A stretch of DNA of 64,000 bases from Lojkania enalia (taxonomy: Eukaryota; Ascomycota; Dothideomycetes; Pleosporales). Position numbers and translations under genes: made by a program. The DNA lies in NCBI GenBank assembly GCA_010094045.1, contig ML986618.1, positions 62,001 to 126,000 on the forward strand, written 5' to 3'. Below, piece after piece: positions 10,580 through 21,331 of this stretch (position 1 is the first letter of the stretch; every line of letters begins with the position of its first letter). The notes under the pieces are model-generated. The model saw only the letters and a list, made by a program, of their open reading frames with translations, was not told the DNA's origin and searched no databases.

Positions 10580-13228
10580 CTTCCAATCTATTTATATCAT
10601 TTACTCCTCTTCTCCTATGACAAACGATAATAAATTGAACTCGGCGGCCTTGACTCTATGAAATTGACTAGTCTTCTACGTTTCTTCGATCTCGCTCTTG
10701 ATTCTACCTATACTTCACTGAAGAATCTCGCGGCCCCAGTCTGCAAACATCCGAAGTAACAAAGTCTTTGCTCTCTAGTGCCCATTAGATTAAAATCTCA
10801 CCGATATCCGTGTGTGTGAGCATCCTGAACTGTAAATACAAATGCCTTGTGAAATTTCGAAGTCGAGAACTGTGATTTTGCATGCCTTCTATTTCTTTCC
10901 AAGCGTTTTCATAAGTAGTATTTGATTCAGCTGCACTACAAGGACAGCATTATGAGTAGCCTTTCAGAATCCTCGGGATGGTGAATAGAATTAGAAGATT
11001 TGACTTCCATACTAGAAGAATCTCTGAATACTAAAACCATAACTACAATATCCCAGGTCATCAGTCTCCAGCCCATCGCAAGAGCATACTTAAGCCCTTC
11101 CCTACTCTATACGGCGAATCAGCGATCTTTCTAAGGCATAATATTCTCAAATTTCTTATGGTGAGTGAAGATCTTAATATCCACCTTTAGCGCTTATCAA
11201 ATCAATCCCACGGGATATAGAACAGGAACTCATGAGTACGACAAGCGTTATACTTCGCGGCGAGGTGATAATCTGTGCAGCGTAACGTTATTGCAGAGAC
11301 AGGGCCCGAGGTATCTAGTGATGCAGGGCGGAAGGGTTCCCGCGAAGCTTGTCAGTCCGTAAAATTCAATACCCAGACGCCCCGGAACCTCGAAAGGTAG
11401 CACATAGTCGAATTCATTTTCTGTTTCCTGTATTCACCAACTTTTGTGATATTTATGGTCGCGATGAAAGCTGAAGGGAAAGCGTTTTTGTCGTAGTCGA
11501 CAGCCAGATGACGAAGAGTGATGTAGTGAATGAAGAAGGTGTGAAGAGTCTGGTGGAATAGCATAATTCACGAGAACGAGTTGAACAAATACACTTGGAA
11601 GTTCATCTGAATGATTTTGTTATTGTGAATGTTGCGTTCTCTAGAAAGCCTTTGAGACAATTAACGAAAGCCACAGAGACACTGAAGAAGGTGAAAATAT
11701 TTTCGTCAAATACTTCTGACGTAACTTTCCTATTAACAAGACAGGCCTGTTCTTGTCAATATTCAATGTCTCATCTACCCAGCAACGAAATATTCCACTA
11801 CGGTCAGCAAAGCTTCTCAAAAGCCGATTGTGTTTCTATGAATAAATCTAACCTATGACGTTCTCTAACGTTTTCGAAACGTTACAGCAAATCATCTGGC
11901 AGAGCTCCAAGAGCATTCTCCAGAAAGGGACTGTCAGACTTCACAGCCGCTGATGGACCCGGAGGAGGCGGAGGAAAAGAACTAAAGGTGCTGATAGAGC
12001 TACTATGAGTAGAATATCTGTAATCATTAATCATTAGCGAGCCTATGATGTAGGTAGAGCTATACCACGTTTAGGTGCTGATACCTTTCCAAGGACACAT
12101 ACAGACGCTTGCAGACTGTTTTACACGGAAAATTTGTAGCTAAGTGTTAAGATGAATCAGCCCAAGAGTCATAGATCATGGTATGTTTCTTTACCGAGAA
12201 CGCGTCCAGTGATATTGTCCTCCCCGTGATACACCCGAACCGCCAAGACCGACCCTAAAGATAACAGTCATTCACCACGATCCTCGTTCCAACGCCAGGA
12301 TAAAACCTCCTCAAACCTCAAATCATCTTTATATTATGTCATGGAGAGCTTCAATGTTCGCAATACCACCTGAAGATGACGCACTTCTACGACCTTTCCC
12401 TCAAAAGTCGTGCGAGGGCCTATATCTTCGCACTAGAGAACGGCAGAGGCGTCCTTCCTCATTCTAACCATGTCGTTGCTATGGTTACACCCCTAAATAC
12501 GCTGCGTAATTGCTCAAGGCGGCCAAATTACTCGGCACCGTAGCAGCATGCTATTTCTTCAAGGAATCCGAATTTATTGACCCTATTATCGATAGCCTTG
12601 CGCAATTTTGCGCATTCATTTGCAATCTCTCAACTAGGACTCACCAGGGTTGCCTCGATATAATCAGATCCATCACCCCTGCTCCTAATCTGTGAGATCT
12701 GGTAGTTACCAAGCCCAGATCAAGAGCATCGGGCATTTCCATTGGCTCCTTGCACACTTTCGTGTAAGTTAGCCAGAGTATCCATGGAAGATTTCTGTGA
12801 GGAGACCTATGGCGATTACTACCGTCTGTCAATTATCTACAGGAATTGAGATGCTAGGTGCTGAGAAAAGCGGTGAGTTCCAGCAGAAAGACTTTTAAGA
12901 ATGATTCGCTTGATATAGGGTGTGTCCCAATTATACCATATCGCCATCTAATGTTTTATGGTTTAGCTATGTTTCTAAAGATACTATGGCTTTCCTCTAG
13001 CATAGCGAAGATTACATCCCTCTCTCCGAAGATTTCCCTCTATCCGCTGCTTTCCGCCCAATCGGGTAATGCTCCGACGCCCCTCCAGACTGTGGGGTAT
13101 CGCGCCCCGAGCTTGACGCTAGACTTAAATTTACAGGTCTTTGGCGTACCCCATATACATAAACCGCCCTCATTTTCACGTCTACACAGATAACATTCAA
13201 CGTTCGATCAACATACTCGCCAGCAGTC
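10580..13228. other. gap with only protein-like scraps
   Basis: No intact gene. On the minus strand, 11352-11564 has a protein-like stretch (TLRHLAVDYDKNAF) of the kind seen in fungal 2EXR/F-box-like families, but it has no domain I can verify. On the plus strand, 12510-12695 is a short frame without features. The 300 bp before 13229 should contain the promoter of the OsmC-like gene; I see no clear TATA box there. Confidence 0.35.
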
Positions 13229-13861
13229 ATGTTGTCTTCCGCCCAGAAAGCCCTGCGCGAACAACAAGCTCCCATCAAGTCCGAATATCGAAACAATCCT
13301 TCCTCGGCTGTTGTCACACTAAAATCATCTGGATCCCTTGACGACACATCAATAGCGTGCAAATTATCCACTGGGGCTGCGATAAAGGAAGCTTCGAGAG
13401 TTGCAGGCTTACACCCAAAAGCCGGAGGTCCAGATCCGGAAATCTCCGGTGAGCTTTGTTCAGGTGACATGCTCCTTGACGCACTTGTCGCATGCGCAGG
13501 CGTCACTTTGAAAGCTGTCGCAACGGCACTCGGCATCCCGATCATGTCCGGTAAAGTCAATGCTGAGGGAGACCTGGATTTCAAAGGCACGCTTGGTGTA
13601 GATAAGGAGGCGCCGGTGGGGATCACAGATATAAGGTTGGGCTTTGACATTCAATTTGGGCAGAGGGAAGATGGAAGTGAGGTTACAGAAGAGGATATCG
13701 AAAGATTAGGCATTTTGACGGAGAGGTATTGCGTTGTTTTACAGACGCTAGTCAAGAAGCCGGAGATCAATGTTCGGGTCGTGGGAAGAAGCGGCGGCAA
13801 TGCAGAAGAGGGAATTAGCAGGGAACTTCATTGGGGAAAGAAATATGAGAGCGCTCATTGA
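13229..13861 (+). CDS. OsmC/Ohr-family protein (thiol-dependent peroxide detoxification)
   Basis: 210 residues, single exon, ATG at 13229. The OsmC-like fold covers about residues 25-205. The two family cysteines are present: Cys89 in MLLDALVACAGVTLKA and Cys168 in ERYCVVLQTL. In characterised OsmC/Ohr proteins the equivalent pair reduces organic hydroperoxides. The length is typical of the longer fungal OsmC-like proteins. No mitochondrial targeting peptide is obvious, so a cytosolic location is most likely. It stands alone between relic genes with no stop or frameshift, which suggests it is still selected. The assignment to an exact subfamily, and hence substrate, is uncertain. Confidence 0.85.
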   Translation: MLSSAQKALREQQAPIKSEYRNNPSSAVVTLKSSGSLDDTSIACKLSTGAAIKEASRVAGLHPKAGGPDPEISGELCSGDMLLDALVACAGVTLKAVATALGIPIMSGKVNAEGDLDFKGTLGVDKEAPVGITDIRLGFDIQFGQREDGSEVTEEDIERLGILTERYCVVLQTLVKKPEINVRVVGRSGGNAEEGISRELHWGKKYESAH

Positions 13862-14095
13862 ACATTTGGAAACCTTGGAGATCTATGCAGATGCATTCTT
13901 TGAAACTCGCACAGGATGTTGGCTGATATGAAAACTCATGCCGTGGATTCCCTGCGTAGGCGAATGATCTCTTCAAACATGACTCGCATATTTATAGAAT
14001 CAGAAAATTTTTGTTAGAGGAGGCAGTCTACCAATGATACAATATCAGTTCTCTTCAAAGCCTATGAAATTCCGTGTTTGGGTGGCCCGCTTCTC

Positions 14096-14669
14096 TCACA
14101 TTACAATTATGACCTCCAATTTCATGTTCAGGGCTTCCTTCTCGATAGATCGTCTTAACGAAGACAACGGAGGCTTATAAAGCTGTTCAATCGTGCAATC
14201 GAGTTCTTCAATATCCAGTTCATCCGTGAAACACATAACTTGTAACGTTTCTAATGGTGCACATGTCAGGACTCTTTTGAATGGCACTCGTTGCAGAATC
14301 GAACCAATAGAGCGGCGAACCCGTATGTGGATACAGCATCTGAGGAAAACTCCACGACGGTAACATCACTGATATCCAACTCATTGTGAGATGTCATAAA
14401 TAAGTAAACCCCTCGGATTTATTGTGCTGTGCGTACGAGTCATGACGTTCGAGGACTAATTTCCAGATTCCTGGAAGGGCTGAGAAGATGAAAGGGGGTA
14501 GGAAGGCATTTAGAGCATTTGAATCATAGTCGACTCCTAGTATAATTGTCTGCATGCGCAGAAAGTCAGGAACAGACTCACAATACAGCCGACGATTCGC
14601 ATAGCAGTATCCCCGTAAGAGTCGCGGAACAGAACCTAGGACATTCCAACAACGCCACCGGGAGACCAC
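14096..14669 (-). pseudogene. F-box/LRR-like protein relic (tentative)
   Basis: On the minus strand, 14669-14394 and 14287-14096 give two protein-like fragments in different frames. The first includes ILGVDYDSNALNAFLPPFIF and SALPGIWKLVLERHDSYAQ, followed by an ISDVTVVEFSSDA segment. The second includes LETLQVMCFTDELDIEELD and PPLSSLRRSIEKEALN. Repeats of leucine-spaced segments like these are common in the C-terminal part of fungal F-box proteins. Stops and frame changes separate them. No F-box itself is visible, so the name is only a suggestion. Confidence 0.3.
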
Positions 14670-16001
14670 TTCCTAGGGTAACTCTTGAGATGTTTCGAGA
14701 TATATCATATTGTAGAACTATCTAAGAAGTGCAATGAGATGGTCATAAAGTGCGAAAGGGCAATGGCTGTAACTATCTTTCTATACGTCTGCGGCGAAGT
14801 ACTCTCTATCATCGGCATCCTCTTACTCCCCTCCTCTGGTATCGTACGGAAAACAGAGTACACCGTATGGTGGTGTTATTGGGTCACAAGGCTTACTTTC
14901 TCTGAGGTCGACTCTACCATTAGGGTAGCCCTCTTTGTAGATATAGCGGCAGATTTTCCTGGTGATACTTCCCAAGCCACCCATGACTTTAAGATACCCC
15001 CGGTGAATAGATATCGAAAAGGACATAAGAAAAACAATATACACTTAGTGATTGTATCGGCAAGAATATTTAGGTCCAAATGCCTTAATTTTCCAGGAAT
15101 GTGAAAATACCTATTTAAATTTGTGGTGAGAGGCGAATCTTGTCTCAGGGAGGGAGATGAGGAACTGAACTGCTTGATTGAAGAAGGCCAGGGGGCCATA
15201 TTTATGTACATGAAAAGGGGTATATCAGCTAATATCCAGCGTAATATCCAGCGTGATATCGACTGTGATATCGTACGACGATATCTCATACAGCTCGGCA
15301 GACTTGCCAAAATCCCCATGACAAAATTCAACCGTACTTCTTCAAACACCCTTGCCGATTTTGATGAATCCTAGCTATTAGATTTACTGGAACCCTTCCT
15401 GCGGACGTTCACGCAACACCCAGCGCTGGCAAGTAGCTCCATTTATTAAGTGCCTCACTTGGCGGAAAATACAATCGCTTTGATTGGCAATGGCATTCAC
15501 GAGCATACTAAGTGGATATGTCCGTATTAAAAGTACTCTTGGATTGTAATTGAACTTATGTCTACAATAAAGCAACTGTCGACAATAAATAAATATTCTA
15601 TAGATCGAATTACCAATAATGTTTTCACAGCTATATGTAACATTGATATAGATTGTTCATCGGAAGATTGTATAGACGTTCTTTGGGTTATGCTCTGCGA
15701 GTCAATTTCGCCGGAAATACTTACTAGGACCATTCCTAATGAATCCAGAAACCGGTCCAAAGAGAATTTCAGAATGCATTTTGTAAGTAGAATTCTACGA
15801 GGAGTCCATCAATCTGTCACATTCCGTTAAGCAGACTTGTAGGATGCAGTCGAGTTCGCCTCTAATATATCCGAGTTTTCTCAATCAGTTACTAAATATG
15901 GCAAAATAATGCTCGTGTATCGTTGAATAGTTCTGTGAGGTTATAAGACACAATTCCTATTGAGGGCTAGCTTTGATATCATGTGACACTACGACAGGCA
16001 G
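14670..16001. other. gap without a supported gene
   Basis: Several overlapping open frames on both strands (14685-15104, 14876-15349, 15558-15830) lack domains, splice partners or a biased composition. Apart from the 12-bp repeat I see nothing definite. Confidence 0.4.
15230..15277. repeat. 12-bp tandem repeat built on ATATC
   Basis: Four 12-bp units in direct order: TAATATCCAGCG twice, then TGATATCGACTG and TGATATCGTACG. A looser fifth unit may follow. No gene is supported around it. Confidence 0.5.
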
Positions 16002-16077
16002 TATAAATAGCCTCGATCCTCCATTGATATCAACCAACACAGTTCTCCTCCCCATCTGTCCTGACACCTTACAACTA

Positions 16078-16215
16078 ATGGCTGATTTTAGAACCTTTAG
16101 GGACTTAAAGTAGGGGATCAAATCTGCCATATCCGTCTCCGGAATTCCTGAGATTGAAGATCGCTTGAAGAAAAGTTCCTCATCTCAGCTCCTTTACGCA
16201 ACCACAAACTACTAG
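16078..16215 (+). pseudogene. aborted ORF behind an intact TATA promoter
   Basis: A TATAAATA element at 16002-16009 and a 68-bp leader precede ATG 16078. The frame gives MADFRTFRDLK, then TAG at 16111-16113, then continues as protein-like sequence (SGIPEIEDRLKKSS) to the next TAG at 16213-16215. A single C>T change (CAG to TAG) would explain the first stop. The family is not recognised. The promoter looks better preserved than the coding part. Confidence 0.3.
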
Positions 16216-16785
16216 ACTTCATCGATCAGTTATCGCATGCTATTTTAGTGCTTCAGTTAATATTGACCTGTTGATTTACTAGATCTCTGGTCGAGATATA
16301 CCCAAATAAATATAAATCTATGGACAGGAACTGGCAAACTTACGAGAATTCTCTCGCTTGCTCAACTAACCCCGTAACTAGAGAGGAATTAGAATTGGGC
16401 TTCACCTTGTTTCAACGCTAAATTACACTCGCGGGCAAACTGGTTCAAGGTTTGTAGAGGAATTTAAAAAGTCGACCGTGGGAAGGCGGTCTGGATTTCT
16501 TTGTTGGCTGAATGCTCGAAGCATTCTCACCCCAGCCTTTCTAAGTAGTAGGACTATACATATATTATTGAAGGCTTTCCTATTCTCAGGTACATTGCCA
16601 ATATCTCTCAGCAGCCATGTCTACTTCGTCAAAAATGATAATTCTATCAAGTAAAAGAGCGTGTTGCGGAGCCCTATGAACAAAACATGTAAAAGTGTCC
16701 AGATTCATTCCAAGGCTACGAGCAAAATAGAAAATCGCTGGCCGGCGCTACTAGAGTTCGAACACACACCCTAAAAATTTTTCTT

Positions 16786-16793
16786 AAAAAAAA
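16786..16793 (-). terminator. RNA polymerase III terminator of the U6 gene
   Basis: A run of eight A on the plus strand gives eight T at the 3' end of the minus-strand U6 sequence. Confidence 0.75.
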
Positions 16794-16887
16794 GGTAGCA
16801 TCTCTTTGATTGAGCGTGTCATCCTTAGTGCAGGGGCCATGCTAATCTTCTCTGTATCGTTTCAAATTGACCAGATGCCCGAAGGCG
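16790..16887 (-). ncRNA. U6 spliceosomal snRNA
   Basis: Read on the minus strand from 16887, the sequence starts with a 5' stem-loop GCC-TTCG-GGC and continues with the family's most conserved core: the ACAGAGA box (pairs with the intron 5' splice site) inside GATACAGAGAAGATTAGCAT, then GGCCCCTGCAC and AAGGATGACACGC, where the U4/U6 pairing and internal stem-loop lie. It ends in a T-run. Length is about 98 nt, as expected. The gene lies in a decayed region, but all core blocks look intact. A GTTCGAAC near 16756-16763, just past the terminator, could be a downstream B-box, although the match to the consensus is partial. Confidence 0.93.
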
Positions 16888-16911
16888 AAAGGACTGCTTA
16901 GTTTAATATCT

Positions 16912-16918
16912 TATATAG
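16912..16918 (-). promoter_or_regulatory. TATA box of the U6 gene
   Basis: TATATAA on the minus strand, 25-31 bp upstream of the presumed U6 start, which is where Pol III U6 genes carry their TATA box. Confidence 0.65.
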
Positions 16919-17176
16919 AAATACATTCCGTTTGGAACTAAAAAAAACAAAGCGGGCGCCAGGTCCCGAGCGTGTGCCTCCGTTTTGACACTATGACCTA
17001 AAATCTGTGTAATAGGACTAGTGAAAAGTTCACTAGGGATGACACCGGCGCTTCAATCTACCTAGGTACTATTTTATATGTTGGATCGCTGAGAGTTTAG
17101 GCAGACGCTCACACGTGACTTCGGCATTCACCACCCATAAGATCACATCTGGGTAATCTCGCACGGGTCGTCAAAG

Positions 17177-17267
17177 TATAAAAACCCCTCACAGCTATCT
17201 ATTTTCAGATTACAGTTTCTTGTACTCATCGCATATGCCGCCCGAAGATTCACGCTTTATAGGTTAG
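17177..17267 (+). pseudogene. TATA promoter followed by an 10-codon ORF (dead gene start)
   Basis: TATAAAAA at 17177-17184, a 50-bp leader, then ATG 17235 giving MPPEDSRFIG and a TAG at 17265-17267. Sequence after the stop does not give a recognisable protein. Its layout resembles the one at 16002-16215. Confidence 0.25.
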
Positions 17268-17640
17268 GAATCCGGCTGTATGGCTCGTATCAGGATTATT
17301 TTCAATCCAAGGCCGGTTCTAGCTAGCGAAGGGTAGCAAAAATATTGTGAATAAGTAAAGGCAATTTACATAAGTTGCATAGATACTCGCACTAAGCTTT
17401 ATTCCCACAAACTCTGCAAGCAAAAACATTCACCCACCCCCAACCCAACAATAATAGGGGCCACCAATATGCCAAAGGCGATGACGCTGAGGATCTAGAC
17501 ACAAATAATTATCTGGAAATTCGGTCCTTTCTTCCTGTAGAAACGCACCGCAACTTGACCTCAGTGAGCCGCCCGCACCTAATTCAGGCAAACAAGCTAT
17601 GTTTCTATAAGCCCACCTAGTATATGAAACAAGCAACCGT

Positions 17641-18148
17641 CATGTCGCCAGCAGATTACTAAAGGACTCTCAGTTCCGCAAAGACGTGAGATAATCCCTT
17701 GAGCCGTCACGCCGAAAGCCACGCCGAAAGCCAAGTCGCAAGCCTTATCGACCCTTTCCCCTCACGGAGTTGCCAGTTGAATTACGCCTCCGAATAGCGC
17801 AATATGTGTTCTCCATGGTTGCATTACAATTCAAATGGGAAACAGGAGAAATACCATACATGGGACAGATCCATTAATCGAGGAGCAATCGCGATCCCAA
17901 TCCACTCCAACTTGTGTCGAAAATTACATCAGGAAACTAAAGACCTTCATTTCCGTAGGAACGAATTATCATTTTCTGTGCCAACACCAAATCCCCTCAA
18001 TGTATCCATAGGGAAATTTCGATTCTTTTTTGAACATGCACCTGAACACATTAGGAACGCAGTACAAACTATCGGTTTCGAAATCTACCCTTCTGATGAC
18101 GTTGTATTAGTACTGCAGCTTCGAGCACTCAACCAGCTTGTTCGCTAG
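17641..18148 (+). pseudogene. 2EXR/F-box-like protein relic
   Basis: The first frame (from about 17698) gives a basic stretch and then LTELPVELRLRIAQYVFS, the N-terminal helix pattern of fungal 2EXR or F-box-like proteins (PxELRLxI), followed by ALQFKWETGE. A TAA stops this frame near 17876. About 10 bp further, the next frame continues with NLCRKLHQETKDLHFRRNEL, the usual next block of this family, and runs to TAG at 18148. A TAA lies in frame upstream and no ATG fits, so the gene is broken at both points. Function of these families in fungi is mostly unknown. Confidence 0.5.
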
Positions 18149-18681
18149 CACCCAAGTGAGAAGTATTATATTTTTTTTTTTGGCATTATAGAGTGACTTA
18201 TGAGCCGTTGCAGCTGTCAGGATAGGTTTACGAGGTTTGTTCACAAGTGTCGTTGACTAGAATCACTCATTTCTGATTCCTTTCCCTATTACAGCACCCG
18301 GGACTGGCACGCGACACCTTTGGTCACAAATAAAAAAAGGATGAAGGATCTCGAACAGTGGTACCCGCCTGAAATGGATATGGTTCTGGCAATGGATCGA
18401 ATAGTTTATTTGAGGCGAAGGGTTGTCGTACTAAGTAGCCGGGGCATTAGACTCGTGTAGACTTATGCGATCTCGGATTACCGATTCTATATATGATACC
18501 AAGTTGCGCAAAGAGCGCATGAGAATCCCGTGTATTATAATGTACAGAACGAAATTAATATGGATTGAATTCTGACCAGGCACTATCCATTTATTCATCC
18601 TAGGCACTTTAGTATCTAAAATCAATTCCTCTATTTCAAAGTAATCATATGCTTACAGTGTAATATACACCTCTTCTCTAT

Positions 18682-19648
18682 CTATGACTTGTTATTGGCT
18701 TGACCTAGAGACGTCATAAGAAGCGAACTCAGTCCATTGAACTCCCAAGGCCTATCCTCCGTACCCGAAAACTTCTTAACATCGACCTTGTGATATTCTC
18801 TAAACGCCCAGATTACAACGCCTCGCAGTCCTCAGTCCCCAAGGGGGGCGGACGTATGTATGATCGAAACCGCTGCGTCGAAGTCTAGGGTGTTCCAGCA
18901 GTACTGAAGGCACAACTCGAACTTCAAAATTGTAAGCTCTTTCAGACTTTGAATGAGATACCGATCAGCCAGTGCATAAACCTGCGCATGGGTAGTAAAG
19001 GGATAGTCCACTTGCATGTGCTACGTAGAGCGAACGCAAATAATGGATAGCTCGGGGAGGTCAGGAGGGTCGGATTGTGGCTAGGCTGAAGGTTTTGAGC
19101 TCTTGTCTATAGCCAGACATGTGCATTTTATGTTGGAGATATTTTTCACGCAGGTAGCATATCGGGCGTGATAAAGCAACGCAGCATCTATCGGCCCATG
19201 TCCGTGCTTGCTCAACTTAAGTGTTTCACAATTAAGTCCATTAGAAGGGTCGTAGCGCAAAAGACAACAGTGTATGTCACGTGTTTCTACTATCCTATTA
19301 CAATTGGTCTGTTTTCAGGCCTATATAGTCTAGCCATTGCCAGCCTCTAGCTAGGCAGGCCACTTACCCTCCTTCAATACATCAATATTTGCCTCAGCAA
19401 TTGATGCTACCTGATACGCGACAGTATAGTACCATACGGCGGATCAGCTGCGGGTCTTCCCAAGACAGGTCTATCTTGTTGTTTTCGGCTTCCTTACCAA
19501 AGACGAATCTGCAAGCGTTTCGGAAGAAATCCGAGGCGGTGCAGACAACCATTTTGTGCACACAGAAGGTTAGATACCCGCAAGTAATTATCAGATAACA
19601 ATATATCTCATATTCAAACGCCCTAGACTTGTCAGCCCGAAGTAGCAA
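18682..19648 (-). pseudogene. BTB/POZ domain gene, disrupted by a solo LTR
   Basis: Minus strand. The N-terminal part (19648-19424) has the BTB core: CYLIITCG, VHKMVVCTASDFFRNACR, then a KIDLSWEDPQLIRRMVLY block. The frame then hits the solo LTR at 19423-19275. Beyond it, 19017-18832 gives HAQVYALADRYLIQSLKEL and WNTLDFDAAVSIIHTSAPL, the typical post-BTB helices, then an in-frame TGA (CGA>TGA expected from the family motif D-R-GLR) followed by GLRGVVIWAFREY and an end at 18682. The intact homologue at 25399-26796 has the same blocks. The 250 bp between the LTR and 19017 could not be joined to the rest. Confidence 0.75.
19275..19423 (+). repeat. solo LTR, 150-bp family, copy B
   Basis: 149 bp, TG...CA ends, closely similar to 5006-5155. 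Flanks GTGTA (19270-19274) and GTATA (19424-19428) are a 5-bp target duplication with one G/A difference. It sits within the BTB pseudogene. Confidence 0.75.
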
Positions 19649-21331
19649 GAGCCGATATCAAGAAGAAAACCTCCCTAAGGGTGGGTTTGTGTTTTATAGA
19701 GTTGAAGAGCGTGATGGGTTGTATGAGGTCGGTTGATTTTGGTTTTCCGGTTTGTTATCGTAAGGTGGCGCCCGCTGAATTTATAAGCTTCAACACTAGC
19801 AGGAAACCATAATGATTCCTGGGCTGGGCGTAAGCAGGTGCTCGGAGTTTCAGTGATGATTTCAAGAATCAATGCCTGAATAAGGTTTCACAAAAAAGCT
19901 TCCATAGTGCAAGGTATGGTGGCATGTCGACAATGCCATGAATAGTTGTAAAATAAAACATAAGAGGTGGGCAATTAATGGGTGAAAAATATAAATATAT
20001 AATATCTGATTGTACCTGTTGAAGAAATGGAGTATAGATGCGAAAGCCAGAGGGACCTCGAACATATTGCGACCAATTAATTACATAGCCAACGAAGTTT
20101 ACAATGCCTCAGCCAATAATTGGTCCATTCTCTTCTGAACAGAGCCAAATTGCATTTTCCGCAATATCCCTTAGTAGCCTCATCTTATCCATCCATCCGC
20201 GCAATGCTAATAGGTTCTTAAGTCTGTCGCTAATCTAGCAGATTTTGTCTACTGTGTCATGGTTGTGTACATCAGGAAAGATTCAGGTGTTTCGAATATA
20301 ATGTGGTGGCGGCATGCTATAATCGACCGAGTCATAGTGTGTAGCGAAAAGCCTGGCAGATTGTGTAGCCATTTCCATCAATGTCCATGTACTCCCTATA
20401 ATGCCCGGCTGCAAGAATGTGTTAACGATTAAGCGTATCTAGCCTCAGTCCTTATCGTCAGCTTCCGCATATTCCAATAGTTGAATTTATTGACTAGATC
20501 AACTCTTCCAAGTCGAGTTCCAAGGTTGCCTTGTTGTCCTTCGTATTTCGGTGCAAGTAGCTGGTAATCAAAATATGGTATTTGGCTCACAAAACTCGAA
20601 ATAATGTCGAGGAGATATCGCTAGGAGATGGTATGGAACTCTGGGTGGGACAATGGCAGACTCAGAAATGGGATGGAAGATCTCGTGGCTCCGATGCTTT
20701 CGTCGTTCAGGTCGGCGATGGAGAGATCATGGCGATACCGGTTGCGGAGTGCTTCAGATACGGCGCACCTGATATCTGAAAGTACCGGAGATCAATCAAT
20801 GCGTTATAAAAGAAGCCATAACTATTTGTAAGGGAAGAAGTGCATAACATGGCGCATGTGATGTACGTTGCCGTGGAAGTATTCGTAGTGTGAGCTCATC
20901 ACAGGACAATTGGCGTCGACCATGGAGGCTTCGGAAGATTGTAGAAAGCTGTCTCTAGCGGACTAGACGAGGAAGCATGTACTGGTAGTATGACTGGTGA
21001 CGGATTCAGCGCACAAAACATGGCGGTGGAGTCGAGCAGGGATTAACCGTCCCACGTATGGAACGCTGATGGTGGAGCCGATGAGAATGCGGAAGCTAAC
21101 CCTGCAGCCGCCCGGTCCTCCACCACAGCCGAAACATTGACCGCTATGCACATCCATATAATAAGCTGGAGAGGGCGGGCTGCTGATCTCTTGAATGCAT
21201 ATAAAGGCGTGCCGAACATTTCTCTCTAAGCATTTTATTGAGTTGGGTATATCCTCCGCAATTCGAACCGCAAACAAATATGTACTGTACATCTAATTCA
21301 ATGGCTTACAGCACCAAGCTGCCTAAGCAGT
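19649..21331. other. gap without a supported gene
   Basis: Short frames on both strands (for example 20582-20831 and 20963-21292) show no domain. The right end should be the downstream region of the MFS gene. Confidence 0.4.

Noticed and set aside
14876..15349. 157-codon open frame on the minus strand
   Set aside because: No domain, random-looking composition, overlaps another open frame on the plus strand and a 12-bp tandem repeat.
15123..15374. Plus-strand frame with a four-residue repeat (NIQR NIQR DIDC DIVR)
   Set aside because: The repeat is explained by the 12-bp DNA repeat; no other coding signal.
16741..16775. T-arm-like GTTCGAAC that could suggest a tRNA
   Set aside because: No acceptor, D-arm or anticodon stem can be built around it; at most a downstream B-box of U6.
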